A stretch of 64,000 nt of DNA, taken from positions 1 to 64,000 of the forward strand of contig FMBT01000396.1 in the NCBI GenBank assembly GCA_900095095.1, given 5' to 3'. The notes below the pieces were generated by a model. The model did not search any database. It saw only the letters and a program-made list of their open reading frames with translations, and had not been told where the DNA came from. Both the position numbers and the translations under genes were made by a program. Shown piece after piece: positions 44,305 to 58,471 of this stretch (the first letter of the stretch is position 1; the number at the start of each line of letters is the position of its first letter). Origin of the DNA: Fragilariopsis cylindrus CCMP1102. Lineage: Eukaryota; Bacillariophyta; Bacillariophyceae; Bacillariales; Bacillariaceae.

Positions 44305-45615
44305 GTTAAAAGGAACAGAAACAATTAAAGTCATACTATTGCTACTACACTACTACCCACCGCTTTTTCTTTATATAATAGTTAGTGTATACTATTGTAG
44401 AAGTTCCCAAGATGGAGCTCTCAAAATAAATTTAGAAGTTTGGATTATCTACAAAAAAGCTAGGTATTATATTGTGTCCAGTATTTAATTTGTGATTATG
44501 CGCCGTTGAAGCTTATAGACACTAAAAGACTCTCTCTATCACTGTGCAATTCTGAGTATTTTATTCAAAAAGTCAGCCTATTAAGTGCCTAGCTTATTTC
44601 TGTGCAAGTCTACTTGTACTGTGTGTTCATACATTAGTAGCTTTTGGATTACTTCTACACTTCCCCCCACTTGCAGAATGGATCAACATTATCAGTATAA
44701 AACCAAGTTTTAATTGATTGTGACATGATGTGCTACTAGAGAATTTGTTGAGATGCTACACATGGATGGAGCAAAATATGAACCCTGCTGATCTTGTTTG
44801 AGCTATTTTTTGTAGAGATGTGATTTTTTTGTAGAGATGTGTAGCTCAGTGTTACTATGTTAACTGAGTTGATGATATGAGGTAACAATATTCAAAAGCT
44901 CCATAGATCCAAGGGGGTTGGTTCTGGTTCAGGTTGATTAAATAGATGATGATTGTGCAAAGTTCTAGGCCATAATAATGCAAGCATGCAAAAATATTTC
45001 CTATGGATGGACAACGCATAGCATATCATAGACATGGGTACATATAAGATGTATACGGCCAAAAATTGCATCTGGGCAAGGAAAATGAGAATGATTGCAA
45101 CTGCTAGTAGTAACAGTTAGTAGATACCGTAGAAGAAATGTATTGAAACTTTTAACTTAATGTCCAAATCATTTCATTTTTTCATCATAGTATCATATCT
45201 ATGTATTAGACATACCATAGATTGTACGTACAAGATGAACTACTCCGTAAATACCGTACATCAAGGTAACGAATTATGGCGAATGCGATAAGTAAGTTGA
45301 ATAAAAGTAGTTTGTAGAGGCGGGTAGCCGCACCACATGCACATCATCCTTCCAATTTTTTACTCGTGACATACCGTAATACTCACATTGAACATACTCG
45401 TAATCTCTGGCTATTAGGGAGAGCGAAGGGTAAAGAGACGGAAAAAGAGAGAAATATTAATAGAGGCATATCATTAAAGTGACCGATGCCATGAACGAAC
45501 CGTACGCAACAAGTTCATAACTCAAATATCCTATGACATCATAACATCGATTTTTTCTGGCGAAAATAAGGATACACACGGATCATTAGAAGGATTGTTC
45601 GTGAATAATAGGACA
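44305..45615. other. 1.3-kb intergenic region
   Basis: No ORF of note. A 16-bp direct repeat TTTTTGTAGAGATGTG occurs twice (about 44808 and 44826), the second followed by GTAGCTCAG, which mimics a tRNA D-arm. The right end is the DOCK promoter, with TACCGTA words at 45125, 45250 and 45256. Confidence 0.5.
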
Positions 45616-48600
45616 ATGTCGGACGATGACGCCGAGTCGTCTCGACGTGCGGAAATCAATATGTTTTCCGCCATGGCTGCCGGTGGGTTCGACTTGCCTT
45701 CTGCTACAGACGACAACAGTGAGATTTTTGATTCTAGCGCATCAAAAAAACCCGTCAATAACAACAATAGCGCTGGCGGAAACAGCGCCATCAACATTCA
45801 TGCCGATCCGTTTTTACAACACTTGCGTCAGGGTGACCAGGAAGAGGACGTACCAACTGATTCATTTTCATCCTTAAAGGAAAGCGAAGGCGACAACAAC
45901 AACGAAGATGACAACTTGCGAAAATCCTTCGCCCAAGCTGGTCAAAAGGTTGATAATTCTGGAACATTTTCCCGGATTGCACCAGCCGCCGAAGGTGGTA
46001 GAGGAAGGTCATCTGTTTCAAATCGCAATCATAACTAGAAGCAGCCGCTCTTGCACTTACAGATCCGTCAGATGAAATGGGTAGTGGTGGTGGTAATGGC
46101 GACACTTTCGACATATTCCAGGCGGGATCCTTCGTATCCGTTCAAAAAGTCATCTTCAAACAATTCAAATGGTAATGTTCTTCAATTTCCTTGCGGAGCT
46201 GCGATGAGCCATCCCAGTATCAACAATCCCTGTTTTGGCCTGATGATGGACAGGGTGGACCGACGTCACTTCTTCCCAAATGTATGGTGGTAAAATCCCT
46301 CAAAACAAAACGCCGATGCATGTGCAAGAAGTTAGAGTTAGCAAACCACTCTTTTTTGGTTCGAATTTACCACCTCGAGTGATGGAAGAAGCTCGGCGCA
46401 TCGTGACGAAGCGGTCGAGGCCAACGTCGGGAATATGAAGAAAAAAAAGGGGAGGAACATGAGGAGGTATCATCATCAGAGAGTTACACACCTAGCATTG
46501 GACAACTTTCTCCTGGAATTCGTAATTTTGTTAGCGCGATTCGATGTTACGGATCTGGTATGGATATACTACCAAAAGAATGTGGACGAGATGACGACAA
46601 CATCATCAACGCAAATAGAACGGGTCATATATCAGTATTTTGTCCAAGATGGAGCGAAGACTGCAAAAAAACAACGGCAGCATCAATAGCTACGGCGGAA
46701 GTGGATATAGCGTCCTCATCTTTCGTCGACGGTGACAATGGTAAATTAGACGATGAAGAGCAAAGGCAACCAATAGATAAATTACAGACGAAATCATTTC
46801 AAGACGAAAACGGATATGGCGCCATGGTAACGGAAACCAGCGTTGGAGGCACAAACACGACAATATCGGCGAGAGAATCGTCAGTCAGTTCTCTCGTTGA
46901 ACCACAAGAAGAAGAAGAAGAAGAAGTAAAACAACGACAGGGAAAGCGACCATGGCGGAACTACTCCTTCCTTGGATACAGCTATGTCGGAACGTAATAT
47001 GTTTCCGCGTTTGCACAGCACGGAAGCGATTATAATGGCAGCTTTTCGTTCGACGGCGGCGGCGATGACGACGATGATGATTCACCTAAACATTTGAATA
47101 CCAACCCGGAATCAAAGATGCTTCGAAGTAGCGGGGTCTTATCAGAAGCCAGTGATGGTACAAACGGGAGCTATATCAGTAGCGGGTGGCGGTGGCGGTG
47201 ACAATAGTGGAACTGGACCAATTTTATCAGAACAGGCATTGTTTACTCAGTGGGTACATGGGGGAGACTCGCCTGCCAATGCTAACAATAGCTCCAATTC
47301 TGTAGCCATGAACTTTACTGACTCATTCAGAGAAACAGGTGTAGGGAATAACAATAACTTCCTCAAACCTGCTTCGGAGACATTCATGAATGCCATTGTT
47401 TCCCGATGACAGTGACGACGATTCTCTGGTGGGCAGCGAAATGAAGAAGAAGGTGGGGGTGAACGAACATCTGAATGCAGCCTTGGCATCACTTGAAGAA
47501 GATCAAAGCCCCAACGAAGAAGGTGTGACTGACGCTGCTGTAGGAGAGGCTGGGGAGTTGACGCAAGTCCCACTAACCGATGACGGTGGTCGTCCTTTGT
47601 CCAATCAAGAACTTATGAATGGACATGCACCACTTTTTGGTGTCGATGATCCACCGTTGCCCTCGGAATCGGATCTTGGTAACCACGAAACACGAGAGGA
47701 GCAACAGCAAAGCAAAGAGCAACGCCGGATTCAAGCCTTCATCGAAAAACTTTGTCCTCAAAATATATTTGGATCACTAGCTTGCCCTAATCCTGCCCTT
47801 AGTCCAGACGATAATCATAGCTGGAATTCGATGTCCACCCCCTTACAACGCAACACCAATGCACCGGCTACTGATAGTAGCACTGATATTCCTGCATCTA
47901 CAACAAGTCCTATGAGTCGGTCTGCATCTTCAGACACATTAGGTTCTTTGATTTCCGTTAATGGGGCAGCAAAAAGGATGTCTAGCATCACTTCTCATGC
48001 AAAGGTTTATGATCCACGGACTCGATTTGGTTGGTGGAACAAACTAGACAATGATGATACCGAACCTGCCAGTCGTAGCGATTTACCAACGGGCGTCGAT
48101 GGCGACATAGATGTGAGTCACGTTGAAGATGGATTGACGGAAGCACCCATGCAACTACCTCCAGTGGAACATGCTGCTAATGCATGTCTGATTCAGACTC
48201 GATTAAAACCTACACCGGAGACTTTGTACAAACAGAACCGTCCGCTTTCCGAACTTCACCCAGCGACATCATTGGCTGAAGCACTACCATTTCTTTCGGA
48301 CCGGCCGCCGAGCTATCGGTACCTTCAAGTAGATACTCAGGCAGTAGCTTTTCCAGCCTTGGGCGGTGAGGTCGAACCGCTGTTTTGTTCCCTGTCTATT
48401 TATCATGTAGAGACGGTTGCTCACAGCTTAAAAGATCGTGGTATGGCACCCATTCCAGACTTGCAACGTTGTGGAAAGATCACCGAAACCCTCAATTTTG
48501 ATGTTGTCAACGACGCACAAGTCGAGAATCGCTGCTTTGCTTCTCTTTCTCCGTATACCTCGGAAAAAAATTATGGACTATCGCAATTAACTCGTTGTGG

Positions 48601-51600
48601 TGTCTTTCCGCTTCCATCAAATTTAAGTGTGTACAATCTATATGCTATAATTACTGTAAGCAAAGTAATATCCGAAGGCAGCGATTTTGAACCATATCTT
48701 CGGGCAAAATCGAAAAGGAAAGAAGAAAATATAGACACTGAAATGCTCCGAAAAAAGGCTGAAAAGGCAAGCAACAATCATGGGAAATTTCTTATGCCAT
48801 TTGCTTTCGGCGTGGCACCATTACTACAAGTTTTTGGTGCTGATGTTCCCCATGTTCCAAGTAGCCGAGCGGTTCAGATCCCACTCTTTCGATTCTTTGC
48901 TGGAAATGGCGAACGGCAGATCATAGATCATATCATGGTCATGCTTTATCCTAGGGCCGACCATCGCGCTTCTGGAATAGGAGGGCCTGCTCCAGTCACT
49001 AATGGTGGCACTGCTATGCTAGTCATGAGAAATTTTGGATATCTTGGTCTTCATGAGGTAGTAAATAGCAAGAGTTCGCTGGCAAGGGATAGATTGGTTG
49101 ATTTTACCGGAGAAATGCAGTTGCGTCGTCGGGAAAACGAAGAGAATGACACTGAGCCATCGACTACGAACAAAGGCACACGTGACTTTGCAGAAACAGT
49201 AGTTCCCGCGTGGCAAAGTGAGTATATAGCTGAACCAACAACAGACGGAGGTCGATCCAAGCTGGTGCTTAATTCCTCGAATTATGCCCAAGAGCTTGCT
49301 CCGGTACCATTGCTAACCGCTCCACTTGGAAGGCCTAGCGGAACGCCACTTTCAGTTCCCAAGTCTCGAATAAGGGGTCATTCCAGTGGTGAAGATATTG
49401 AGCCTTATTTCCACACAACCTTTTGTAATGAGCTTCTGTGCCATCCTAGACTTCTTCATAATTGTCAAAAAGGGAATATTGTGGTGAAGGTCGAGATGAG
49501 AGAGATCGAATGGAATTCTGAATATGGAGCATATCTTGCACATTTGCCCACATTTGGTCCTGTCGTCCATAATCCGAGGCGTGGTCCTTTCCTAGTGCAA
49601 GATGCATATACATCCTGTAGTGCACGATGCGCTGACCCTCATTTCTTGGATGAGTTCAAAATGAAACTACCGTTGGTCCTTGGAAAGAACGAATCACGTT
49701 CCATCAGTATATTCTTCACGGTTTACAGGCTATCGTTTTCGAGCAGGAAGAAATGGGGTCTACGACTTCTAGGTAGGAAACGTTCATCTCGAAAGGTTGA
49801 CGAAATAACGGACGATATGGCAGGAGAAACAAATGTGGTGGCAGGTAATGACTGTCAGCTGATACAATTGGGGTGTGGATTTATTCCTCTAGAAAAGAAA
49901 CAATCGTTGCTTCATAACGGGAATCACGATGTAAAAATATCATACGTTGCGAAACACCCTCTCCCGGAATTTTGCAGTAAACAAGGGATAAGCTCAGATA
50001 CACTTATTGTGTCGGATTTCGCAACTGGAAAAGGCGACGTAGGTGGAGGAGATGAGAGCCTTAACGAAGATTGCGAAAGTCAGAGTTCGGATCGATATCT
50101 AGTCGATACTGTTTCAGCAACAAGCCTATCCGATAGAGACACGGTATTTTCAGAAACCATGGAAGACAGTAAAACAAAACAGCAGAAGAGACAGGCGGGC
50201 ATGTTGCTGCAGGTTCGAATTTCAGTTCAATCATCTATTCATTCACAAAATGCCACGTTGAATGAATTCCTAAGTCAAGAACCCGACGTATCCATTCCTC
50301 TTAAAGCAGGAGGAAATGAAACTGAATCATTTCTTCGTTTGGGAAAAGACGAAATTGTTCGTCGCTTTAGCAGATCTTCATTAAGTGCACCGTCCGAGAA
50401 TATTCAATACGAAACAAAGAAGCTTCTTATTTCAACTGTAGACCTCGCAAAATCAGACATGTGTTCGGTAGCAGATATCTCTTCGCATCTTCTTCGGGTA
50501 TGTAAACAATTGTGGAAAGTTGCCGTTGTTGGAACAGGAAATCATGACATTGAATGGGCAAATCCAGCAGCTGCTTTGCCGTTGCGTGTCAATGCGTTTG
50601 CGACATTGTTGCAGATTCTAGGGTCGTCTACAATGTTCTTGTCGAAAAGAGGAGTAACCCAACTTGATGGAAACAGCAAATGGAACTTTGTATCTCTTAG
50701 TCGAGTTATGGGATTACTTTTTGACGAGAAAGAGATGTTTGGCGATAATTACGAAGAGGCACTCTCAAAGGAATTTTTGTCCGCCTTATCAGGATCAAAA
50801 GAAGAAAAGAAACCAAAAATATCTCGTCCGAAAAAAAATCGACGCCACGTTCGTTCTAATTTTGAATTCTCTCACAATGGAGAAGAAATCGGCACAGGAT
50901 TTGATGACTTTAACACAACCTTTGGTGAAGCATCAACTTCGAGCAAACAACAGAACGAATTATCTTTGTCAAAAATTCCTTCCAAATTGAATAGGTCTGA
51001 TATGCCAGAAATACCGGATAACAAACAAACCAGAAGTTCACCCTTGTCCACTTTAGAACTCAGAGAAAGTTTGAAGGATGGACAATCCGAATCTCCAAAA
51101 ATTGACTCAGTGAACGATTTCAAGAACGCAATGCAAACTGGAAGCCGTGAAAAAGAGTTTGATGACGACGTGTACGAAGGAAAGTATAGTGGAAATGTAG
51201 CTGCTGCCTCATGGATAAAGGCATTTGGAGGCTCATCAGGAGGTGCTAATCGTAGATGGATGACTGCACCAGCTCCTGGATTGTCTACGATTGAAGAGGA
51301 TACTAGTGATGACGAAGAACAGAAATCAAGTTCCAAACATAAAACGAGAAGCAAACAAGGGCCATTAGACTCGTTGGATTCTGAGATTCTTCCTGTAAAA
51401 GAAGCAAAAGCAGATAGCGCTCCAAAACGTCCTGTTAAACAGTTCAGAGTTCCAAAGTTATCATCCAAATCTTCTTCTACAAATGATGGCTCTTCACTCG
51501 ATATCTTTGATAATGATTCCAAGGGACCGTTTCCGCCTACGATAGACAGTGACCAATCTATAGATCTAAGTACTGGGGTAACTTTACTGTAAGTTTCAGA

Positions 51601-54600
51601 GACGTTTAAAATAACGTGCCCTGATCATATCATTCATTGAGTTCTTGTTATATAATGCTCAATATACTTTCTTCACATTCAATCCTATTATCTTTTCACA
51701 GGCGTATTGATTCTCCAGACAAAAAGAAAGAAAGAAAAAGAAACGAAGTCAGACTTTGCCTAGCACAGATGCCGATATGCTAGAAGCTGGGTCATCCTTT
51801 CTGGATGCAATAGAAAAATCGCTTGGACTTGGGTACGTATTTGATATATTCTGCTTTTTGTGTTGCACCTGAACGTTTTGACTGGTAAATGCAATATAAA
51901 GTTACTAACTAACTTTCAATAATTGTAGTTCATCCTTCTCAAGTAATTATCCTCAAGAAGAGAAAGCTCGTGTTTATGGAAGGCACCACCGAAAAACTAT
52001 AAGTCATAGTAGCATTGATTGGTCCATTCCGAACGATGACCTGAGCAGCTTATTAGCAGGACCTACTACAAACGACAAACAGCATAGTACACAAGAAGAG
52101 CCAGTCGAAAAATTCGATGAATCTATGAGCACTTTATCGCATGAAATTCAAATTAGCTTAAAACTTCCGAGCTATAGTGATCGCTTAGCTACACTTGGGG
52201 GTTCTAATGTACAGAACGGGAGGTGGTTTCCATACACGTATGAAATTATTATCATGCAGTGGGCGGCAATACTCATAGAGCAGCAACGGTCTGCGATCGA
52301 CTCAAGCAAAGATAGCTGGAAAAAACATCAAAGCGCCGAAGGAAATGATGCCATTAGCGATGCTGCTTCTAGAACAAGTGGCGCTATCATTGCGTGCGCA
52401 CCAGTGCTTTTTGAAGTGATCAAGCAAAGTCTAGGTGCAAGGGTAACAAATTTGATGCATCGTGTTACAAGAAAAAATCATTGTGATATCCCCCCGCTCG
52501 TAACACTTGATGATGATATGCTGGCTAATTTAGAGCAGTTGATTGCTATGCTCACGGATGCTTGTCTTGATAGTCGCAACTTTGATTCGTGGGAAACACG
52601 TCAAGGGTGTGTTGACGTCAATGATTCAATTGTTTGTTTCTTGCGTGATATGTTTTCATTCTTGGACCCATCATGCGTATACCGATTAACTATGGTGTAT
52701 TGGTCTCGATTAGTTGCAAGAGACGGAAGACAGTGGCAAGATAGAGATTCAAGCATTGGTTTGAGGTGTTCATGGGAGATAACAAAACTTCAGATGAATG
52801 CCATTTCTGCATTTGTTAGGTTCCCAGACTTCATTAAGGTCAACTCTCCACAAATGAATAGCTGGACGAATTGGCAGACTTCATCTCCCGTCCTGTCAAC
52901 GGTTAACTTCTTCGATGACATCCTTAATCGATACGAAAAGCTTGGACTCCCATCGATACTCAGCGATTCAACAAATCGAGAAAGAATGGAATTGCCTAGA
53001 ATGAGACCCCATTGGCTATCCGAGATTATCGTTGATATATGCTTCTCAGGTATAGAACATGCGGAACAAAACATTCAGCAACGATCTGCATCATTATTGT
53101 TAGAATTATTTTGGTCACAAGGTCAGCTTAGTTTGAGAGAGGGCTATTCACCAATTGCTTCCGCCATGTATATATCCTTCATTGAAAAAGTTCTATCTAG
53201 AACTACTTATCTATCAACATGCTTTACTCCAAAGAGTCAAGTTCGACACGATGTGATTCTTTGCGTGGTATTTGTACTACAGAGTGCACCATCGGGACTA
53301 CTTCGGGCCCTTTGGCGCAAACTTTTTACACGCTCTTCAGGAAAAGGATCGCTTGAAAAATATGGCGGAGTCGTCTCGTCGGTCTCATCTGACTCTCTGG
53401 ATAAATCTAATGGAACAGATACCCAAACATCAAATATGGAAGCCGATGGGGAGGAGGGACCAGACATTTATGACATGTTCAGCCTTCTCAATGTCTGTTT
53501 AACGACTGTTGAATACGAAGGTAGTGATGAACATGCTGAAGTAGAAGGTATAGAAAGCGACGGCCCTTTAGGCTTCTGGCCTAAGGAATTCTTGATGACT
53601 AGAGAACGTGATACGACAGATAGTGCAAGGCGTAGGCGATTGCTTTCCATTGTGACGACTGCAGCTCAGGCTGAGGAGACTTCCAGCGAGAACGAATATG
53701 CCACTACAGCCTCCAGAAAGTGGCTTGCTCACGACGCGTCAATGTCCTAATTCGGACCGCACAACAAATCGTTCGAGAGCTAAGATTTGTTTTAGAGCCC
53801 GTAGAAGGATCCCAATCGTTATTTAATCCAGCACGCAGAAAAGCCAAAATTGACAAATCTCGCCACTACAAATCAAGCTTGATACCAAGAAATCACAATT
53901 CGTTGGGTCCTTCTGAAGATGTTTGAAGTTTTCATACCAAGACACAATCATTTTTGTCAGAGGTGCAACATCTGTATACTTGAATTCTCTGGTCTTAAGA
54001 GAAAGCGATATTGCACTCGTCAAGACTTTGAATGCTTCTGTGGAGATCATAAAAATATTTGGAATCAAAATATTCAATGAGGCTGTGGGCGAAACTCTTC
54101 AGCATTGGCTTCGTGCGATTACTTTTCTCTGTGGAGCACGCCGGGCAGAGGTTCGCGTACCAGCATCCGATTTTTCGGAACTTATTTTACGTAGTACTTG
54201 GGACGTCTTTGGAAGTTTCTTCAGGATCCGAATTCCGCTACTGGCCGTACAAACAGAAGTAATGGAACGCATAGTTGCAACATCAGCAGCAAGACATTAC
54301 CGAGACCAGCGTAAGACTGGCATTGGAATTGATTTATTTTCAAATACGTGCGCAGAAGCCAGTCTTACACCATTGTGGCGAACTACTGATCGTCTACACC
54401 ACCAGTCTGCTAGTCAGAATGTTGCCTTCAGGTACGTTTATTCCGCTTTTTCTTTGCTTCGGCTTTATCGAAGGGATACACAGCATAACCTTACGTTTTT
54501 CTAATGTATTTTATATTTTCAGGTCAAGCTTAGTCCGACTGGCAGAGAAATTGAAAAAATTGCACAGAGCTTATGTTGCCGCACACGCCCTGTCTTATCA

Positions 54601-57600
54601 AAATCGGTCGCAATCTCAGGACTTAATGAATGCTGACTCAAATCGTGGTTCTGAAATGTCTTCTGACGTAGAAACTTTGAGACGGGCGAATCGAATCAGT
54701 GTTATTCGTGTGGTCAATGCTTCGGCAGGCTATTCGAAGCAATTTCTTGGATTACAAGGAGCTTCCCACGAAAACACCACTCTTGCGCACCACGAGGCAC
54801 TTGAAGATGCTTTCTTGGACGCTGCTGATGTGTTCTCGCCAACCGAGCTACCGGACCATAGAGTTGCTTGGCTTCGGAAGCTTGCTCAATTTCACGCATC
54901 TAGGTCAAAAAATGCGGAGGAAGCAACCTGCCACTATATGATATATTATACATTGAATAGGTCTTCGAGGATGAGTTGGACTCTATGGTCGAGCACTCCG
55001 TTTCTTCCGTGGATTGATAACTTATCAGATGGAATACATCTTGAAGGTCCAGCTGGCGAACCTGATGGTGGCTCTATTTGTGACCTTCCTGAGCTTGACT
55101 ATGGTCGTCAAATCGACAAGACGAACTCATTTAGACGAATATTTTACCGGAATGAGAATTCAGTAAGGCTGAACGCTGGAGAACTAGAGACTGGCACTAC
55201 CAAGGCTGCCTTTTACGGAGTTTCGCTTACATCCGAATACTTGACCACCACGCCCTGGATCACTCTTAGAGAAATGGAAGCAAACATGCTCGAGGAGGCT
55301 GAAGCTGCCGGAGATCTCTTCCAAAAATCCGGTATCATTGCGAGCAGTCGATACATGTGGAGTTTGGCGGCCCAGTATTATGCGGAGAAATATATGTACG
55401 GCAAACTAACCCATGTCTATGAACGTCTAGCGAGAACTGTAGTAACACAAGTACCAACTATTGATAATACACTTGAACAAGCAGTTAATGTTGGTATTCC
55501 ATTGGGTAGATTTTACCGTGTTTGGTTTCATGGTGGGGCCCCTGATGAGTTAATTGGAGCAGAATACGTATACCGGACTCCTACTACTATGACCCTTACA
55601 AAATTTGGCAAAGATCTACGTGATGTTCTTCGGTGTATAATTCCAGATAAGACTCCAATTCATTTAGTCCTCGATGGTCGACCGGAGGAAAGTGAACAAC
55701 CTAACCCTGCCGGATTTATTAGATTAGGAGGGGCACCATTGGAACCGGTGAAGGTGAAGGTCACACCTCTTCGTCCAGTAGTTCGTAATGCAAATAAAAT
55801 TCGCGGCCTGCCTGAATGGTTCGAATTATATATCGATAACGTGTTTAGTAGTCAGTCAAATCTAAGGCGGAATACGAATGGCAACAACAGGAAGAGAACG
55901 AATGACACTGATACATCAAATCGCGGAAACCGTGGTTATCACCACTCCCGATCATACAGCTCAGTCCCTGGCTCATCTAATATCTACTCCTCTAGTGGAA
56001 ATTCGGCTCATGCTGCATCATCATCAGGTAGAAATATGGGGTATTCTGGCAATGATCATCGCAATTATCAGTTCGAGTCACCGATGGAGGGCGAGCTGGT
56101 CGGGGCTGATAAATTTTGGTTCATGCAATCTATGAACAAAAACCGATCACGTGGCACTCGAGACTGGCTGAAAGGATCTTCCGGTGATTTTGCGGAGAAG
56201 TCGCTTCGGGTTACTCAACTTCAAGTTAGACAAGCTTTCCCCGCTTGCATCTCTCGTCAAGCAGTTGTCCATCGTGTTGTATACACGCAGAGCCCACTGG
56301 AAGCTGCAGTGGACAATATGTGCCTATGGTGTGCCGTTCTATTTAGAACATCAATCTCAAGTAATGGTTCTGCGGTTCTTGGTAAGTTAGCTCTCTCGTC
56401 ACTCTCTCTGACTTGAATTTATTTTATATCTCTATTTTTGTTGCTGTTGCTGCAATCTTCTGACTTTTGGTTGTTGATTGTTCAGGTGTGAATAGTGATC
56501 CAGGAATTGGTATAGAAGCTGCTAAGGTAGTTTCAGAGTGTATTCATTCTAGCAGAGTGAAAGAAATGGGTGTATCCTTACTAAGAAAGAATGAGAACGT
56601 TGAAGAGGACGACGATGATGTGCTACAGAGCTACGATCGGCTTGGTGAAGACGAGGTACAAAATTTTCAACTGAAACTGGCAAGGGCACTGGTGGTCTTC
56701 ATGGAACTTCTTCATTTGTTAATATCGAGAAATAGAGACCTTCTTTTGGACGTGATTCAATCAAGAAAAAAGAGTGAAATCGGATCCCTTCTCCCCGGTT
56801 CAAAACACGCCAGAGATGTCTCCCTGGGATCTTATCCAACAATAAATAAGTCAGGGAACGGTAGATCAATATCAACCCCTGGTCCCTATACACCATCAGC
56901 CGATAGATCTAGACACGGTGGTGATCATCAAAGGCGTTCAAGCGTTTCTGTTGAAGTTGCGTCGTCATCCACGGATGGAAGATCACGGGAAGATGGAAGA
57001 TCACGGGAAGATGGAAGATCACGGGACGATGTATCTTTGAAGAGCAGAAAATTCGGCGAGGATTATAGTGCAAATACAATGACCAGTTTGAAAGATTCTG
57101 GTAATGACAGGGCTCGTACTGATTCGGCTATCGGTATTCAAAGAGAACTGCAACTAGCATTCATCAATATTGCAAAGGAACTTCACCCAATGGTTCACGG
57201 CATAATGCAAAGCGACACGCCTAGGTGGCTAAAACAAAGCTGCCAAGACAATTATTTTTCCCAATATACTTATCGACAAGCGAAGATCCGTAAGTTCTAT
57301 TCATAACATATTCTTCTGTTCTTATCTGTGATAATCATTAACTAACTGATGTGCTATTGAACGCTTTTCTTTTCCTTTCCAGGCATTGGCGATGAACTTA
57401 CCTTTGAAGATGTGAATACATCGAGTAATGATGGTTTGAAAGATGGAGGTGCTAGTAATGAGTCGAGATATTCCACCGGGGGAAAAGCCAGGAATAATTC
57501 CAAGTTATCGCCCAGACATATCGCCTGATTCTACTACTGACGGTAGTATCGGAAGCAGTTCTGCGGTTTCCAAAGAATCGGGCGCGGGTAAGTCTGTGAA

Positions 57601-57664
57601 GTCGATAATGTCATTACGATCGTTAAAGGAGCGTCCACCTCCTTACGACGCGAATTACAATTGA
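45616..57664 (+). CDS. DOCK-family guanine nucleotide exchange factor (DHR-1/DHR-2)
   Basis: This 12-kb gene encodes roughly 3,700 residues. DOCK proteins activate Rac/Rho GTPases; plants have one (SPIKE1). The likely start is ATG 45616 (MSDDDAESSRRAEINM). From 46030 to 47390 the frame slips about six times within acidic and Asn-rich sequence. From 47390 to 51588 it is open for 1.4k codons and holds the DHR-1/C2 domain (about 49390-49740: IEPYFHTTFCNELLCHPR, then IVVKVEMREIEWN). Introns with good GT-AG borders are 51589-51718, 51833-51928, 54432-54522, 56382-56485 and 57290-57382. DHR-2 starts near 54770 and shows AAQYYAEKYMYGKLTHVYER, IPLGRFYRVWFHGGAPDE and GAEYVYRTP; lobe C has RQAFPACISRQAVVHRVVY and SPLEAAVDNMCLW. 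One-base slips lie near 53745, 53925 and 57450. An Asp-Gly-Arg-Ser-Arg-Glu triple repeat precedes the last helices. Confidence 0.85.
56972..57031 (+). repeat. Triplicated 18-bp coding repeat in the DOCK gene
   Basis: GATGGAAGATCACGGGA is repeated three times in tandem with almost no divergence, coding DGRSRE, DGRSRE, DGRSRD. It lies in a charged loop near the end of DHR-2 and is probably a recent, length-variable expansion. Confidence 0.85.
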
Positions 57665-58471
57665 TAAATACGATGGTAGACACTGACGAGGACAAAATAA
57701 ACTGACTTCTGGCTGAATACATGATTATTTCTTATTATATAATAATTATAATATCAGTCATTGAAGTTGAGTGTTTGCAGGTGGATGCTGTAATTCAATT
57801 TGCCTTCTTCAACTCATTTTGTTGTGTTGGACGCAATCAAATATGTAATACTAGAACCAATAAATAATGAAGTGAGGAGCTTTTTGCAAGAATTGGCCAG
57901 AAAAATTAATATCGATTTTCGTGGTATACAATTAAAACCTCCAATAATCTCGTTACGCTGTATAATATTTACAACCAGAAGCATACTACTACTAAATTTA
58001 TTACTTGTATGATATATTTACTTCAGTTTATTTTAAGGTCATCGTCGATTGTTGTTGTTATTAGTATTAGCGGTTCCATCGGCGAAGTGCAGTGACAATA
58101 GGGTGTATTCGATTTGATATTTGATTTGTACCATACCGCATACTCAATAGAACGGTAAGTTAGTGTGGAATGTCGAAATAGAAATATAATAAAGGCGCTG
58201 CTGTGCGTGGCGGAAAAATTGTCAAGGTAAAAATTATCGCGCAAAATATAAGATGCACACTTTAAGTAGAAATCAATAACAATACACGTATAAATTTACA
58301 TAATCCGGTATATAAAACGGATTTGAAAAGATTCAAGATGCGACGACGAAAAGTATCTTTTTTTGAAGAACAAGGCACAAGCGGAAAGCGGAACAAGAAA
58401 AAATCGATAAGGTACACACAATAAGACACAAGTGGACTAATACCATAAAATTGTCCACTTGTTTGTTGATA
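57665..58471. other. Intergenic region
   Basis: About 800 bp between two plus-strand genes. A plus-strand ORF at 57800-58012 and minus-strand ORFs at 58023-58705 lack family signal. Just upstream of the next gene, the in-frame sequence KLSTCLLIMIVGMM before the first ATG suggests its signal peptide may begin further upstream. Confidence 0.45.

Noticed and set aside
44826-44880. tRNA-like GTAGCTCAGTGTTAC
   Set aside because: It arises from a short direct repeat; no anticodon or T-arm structure follows.
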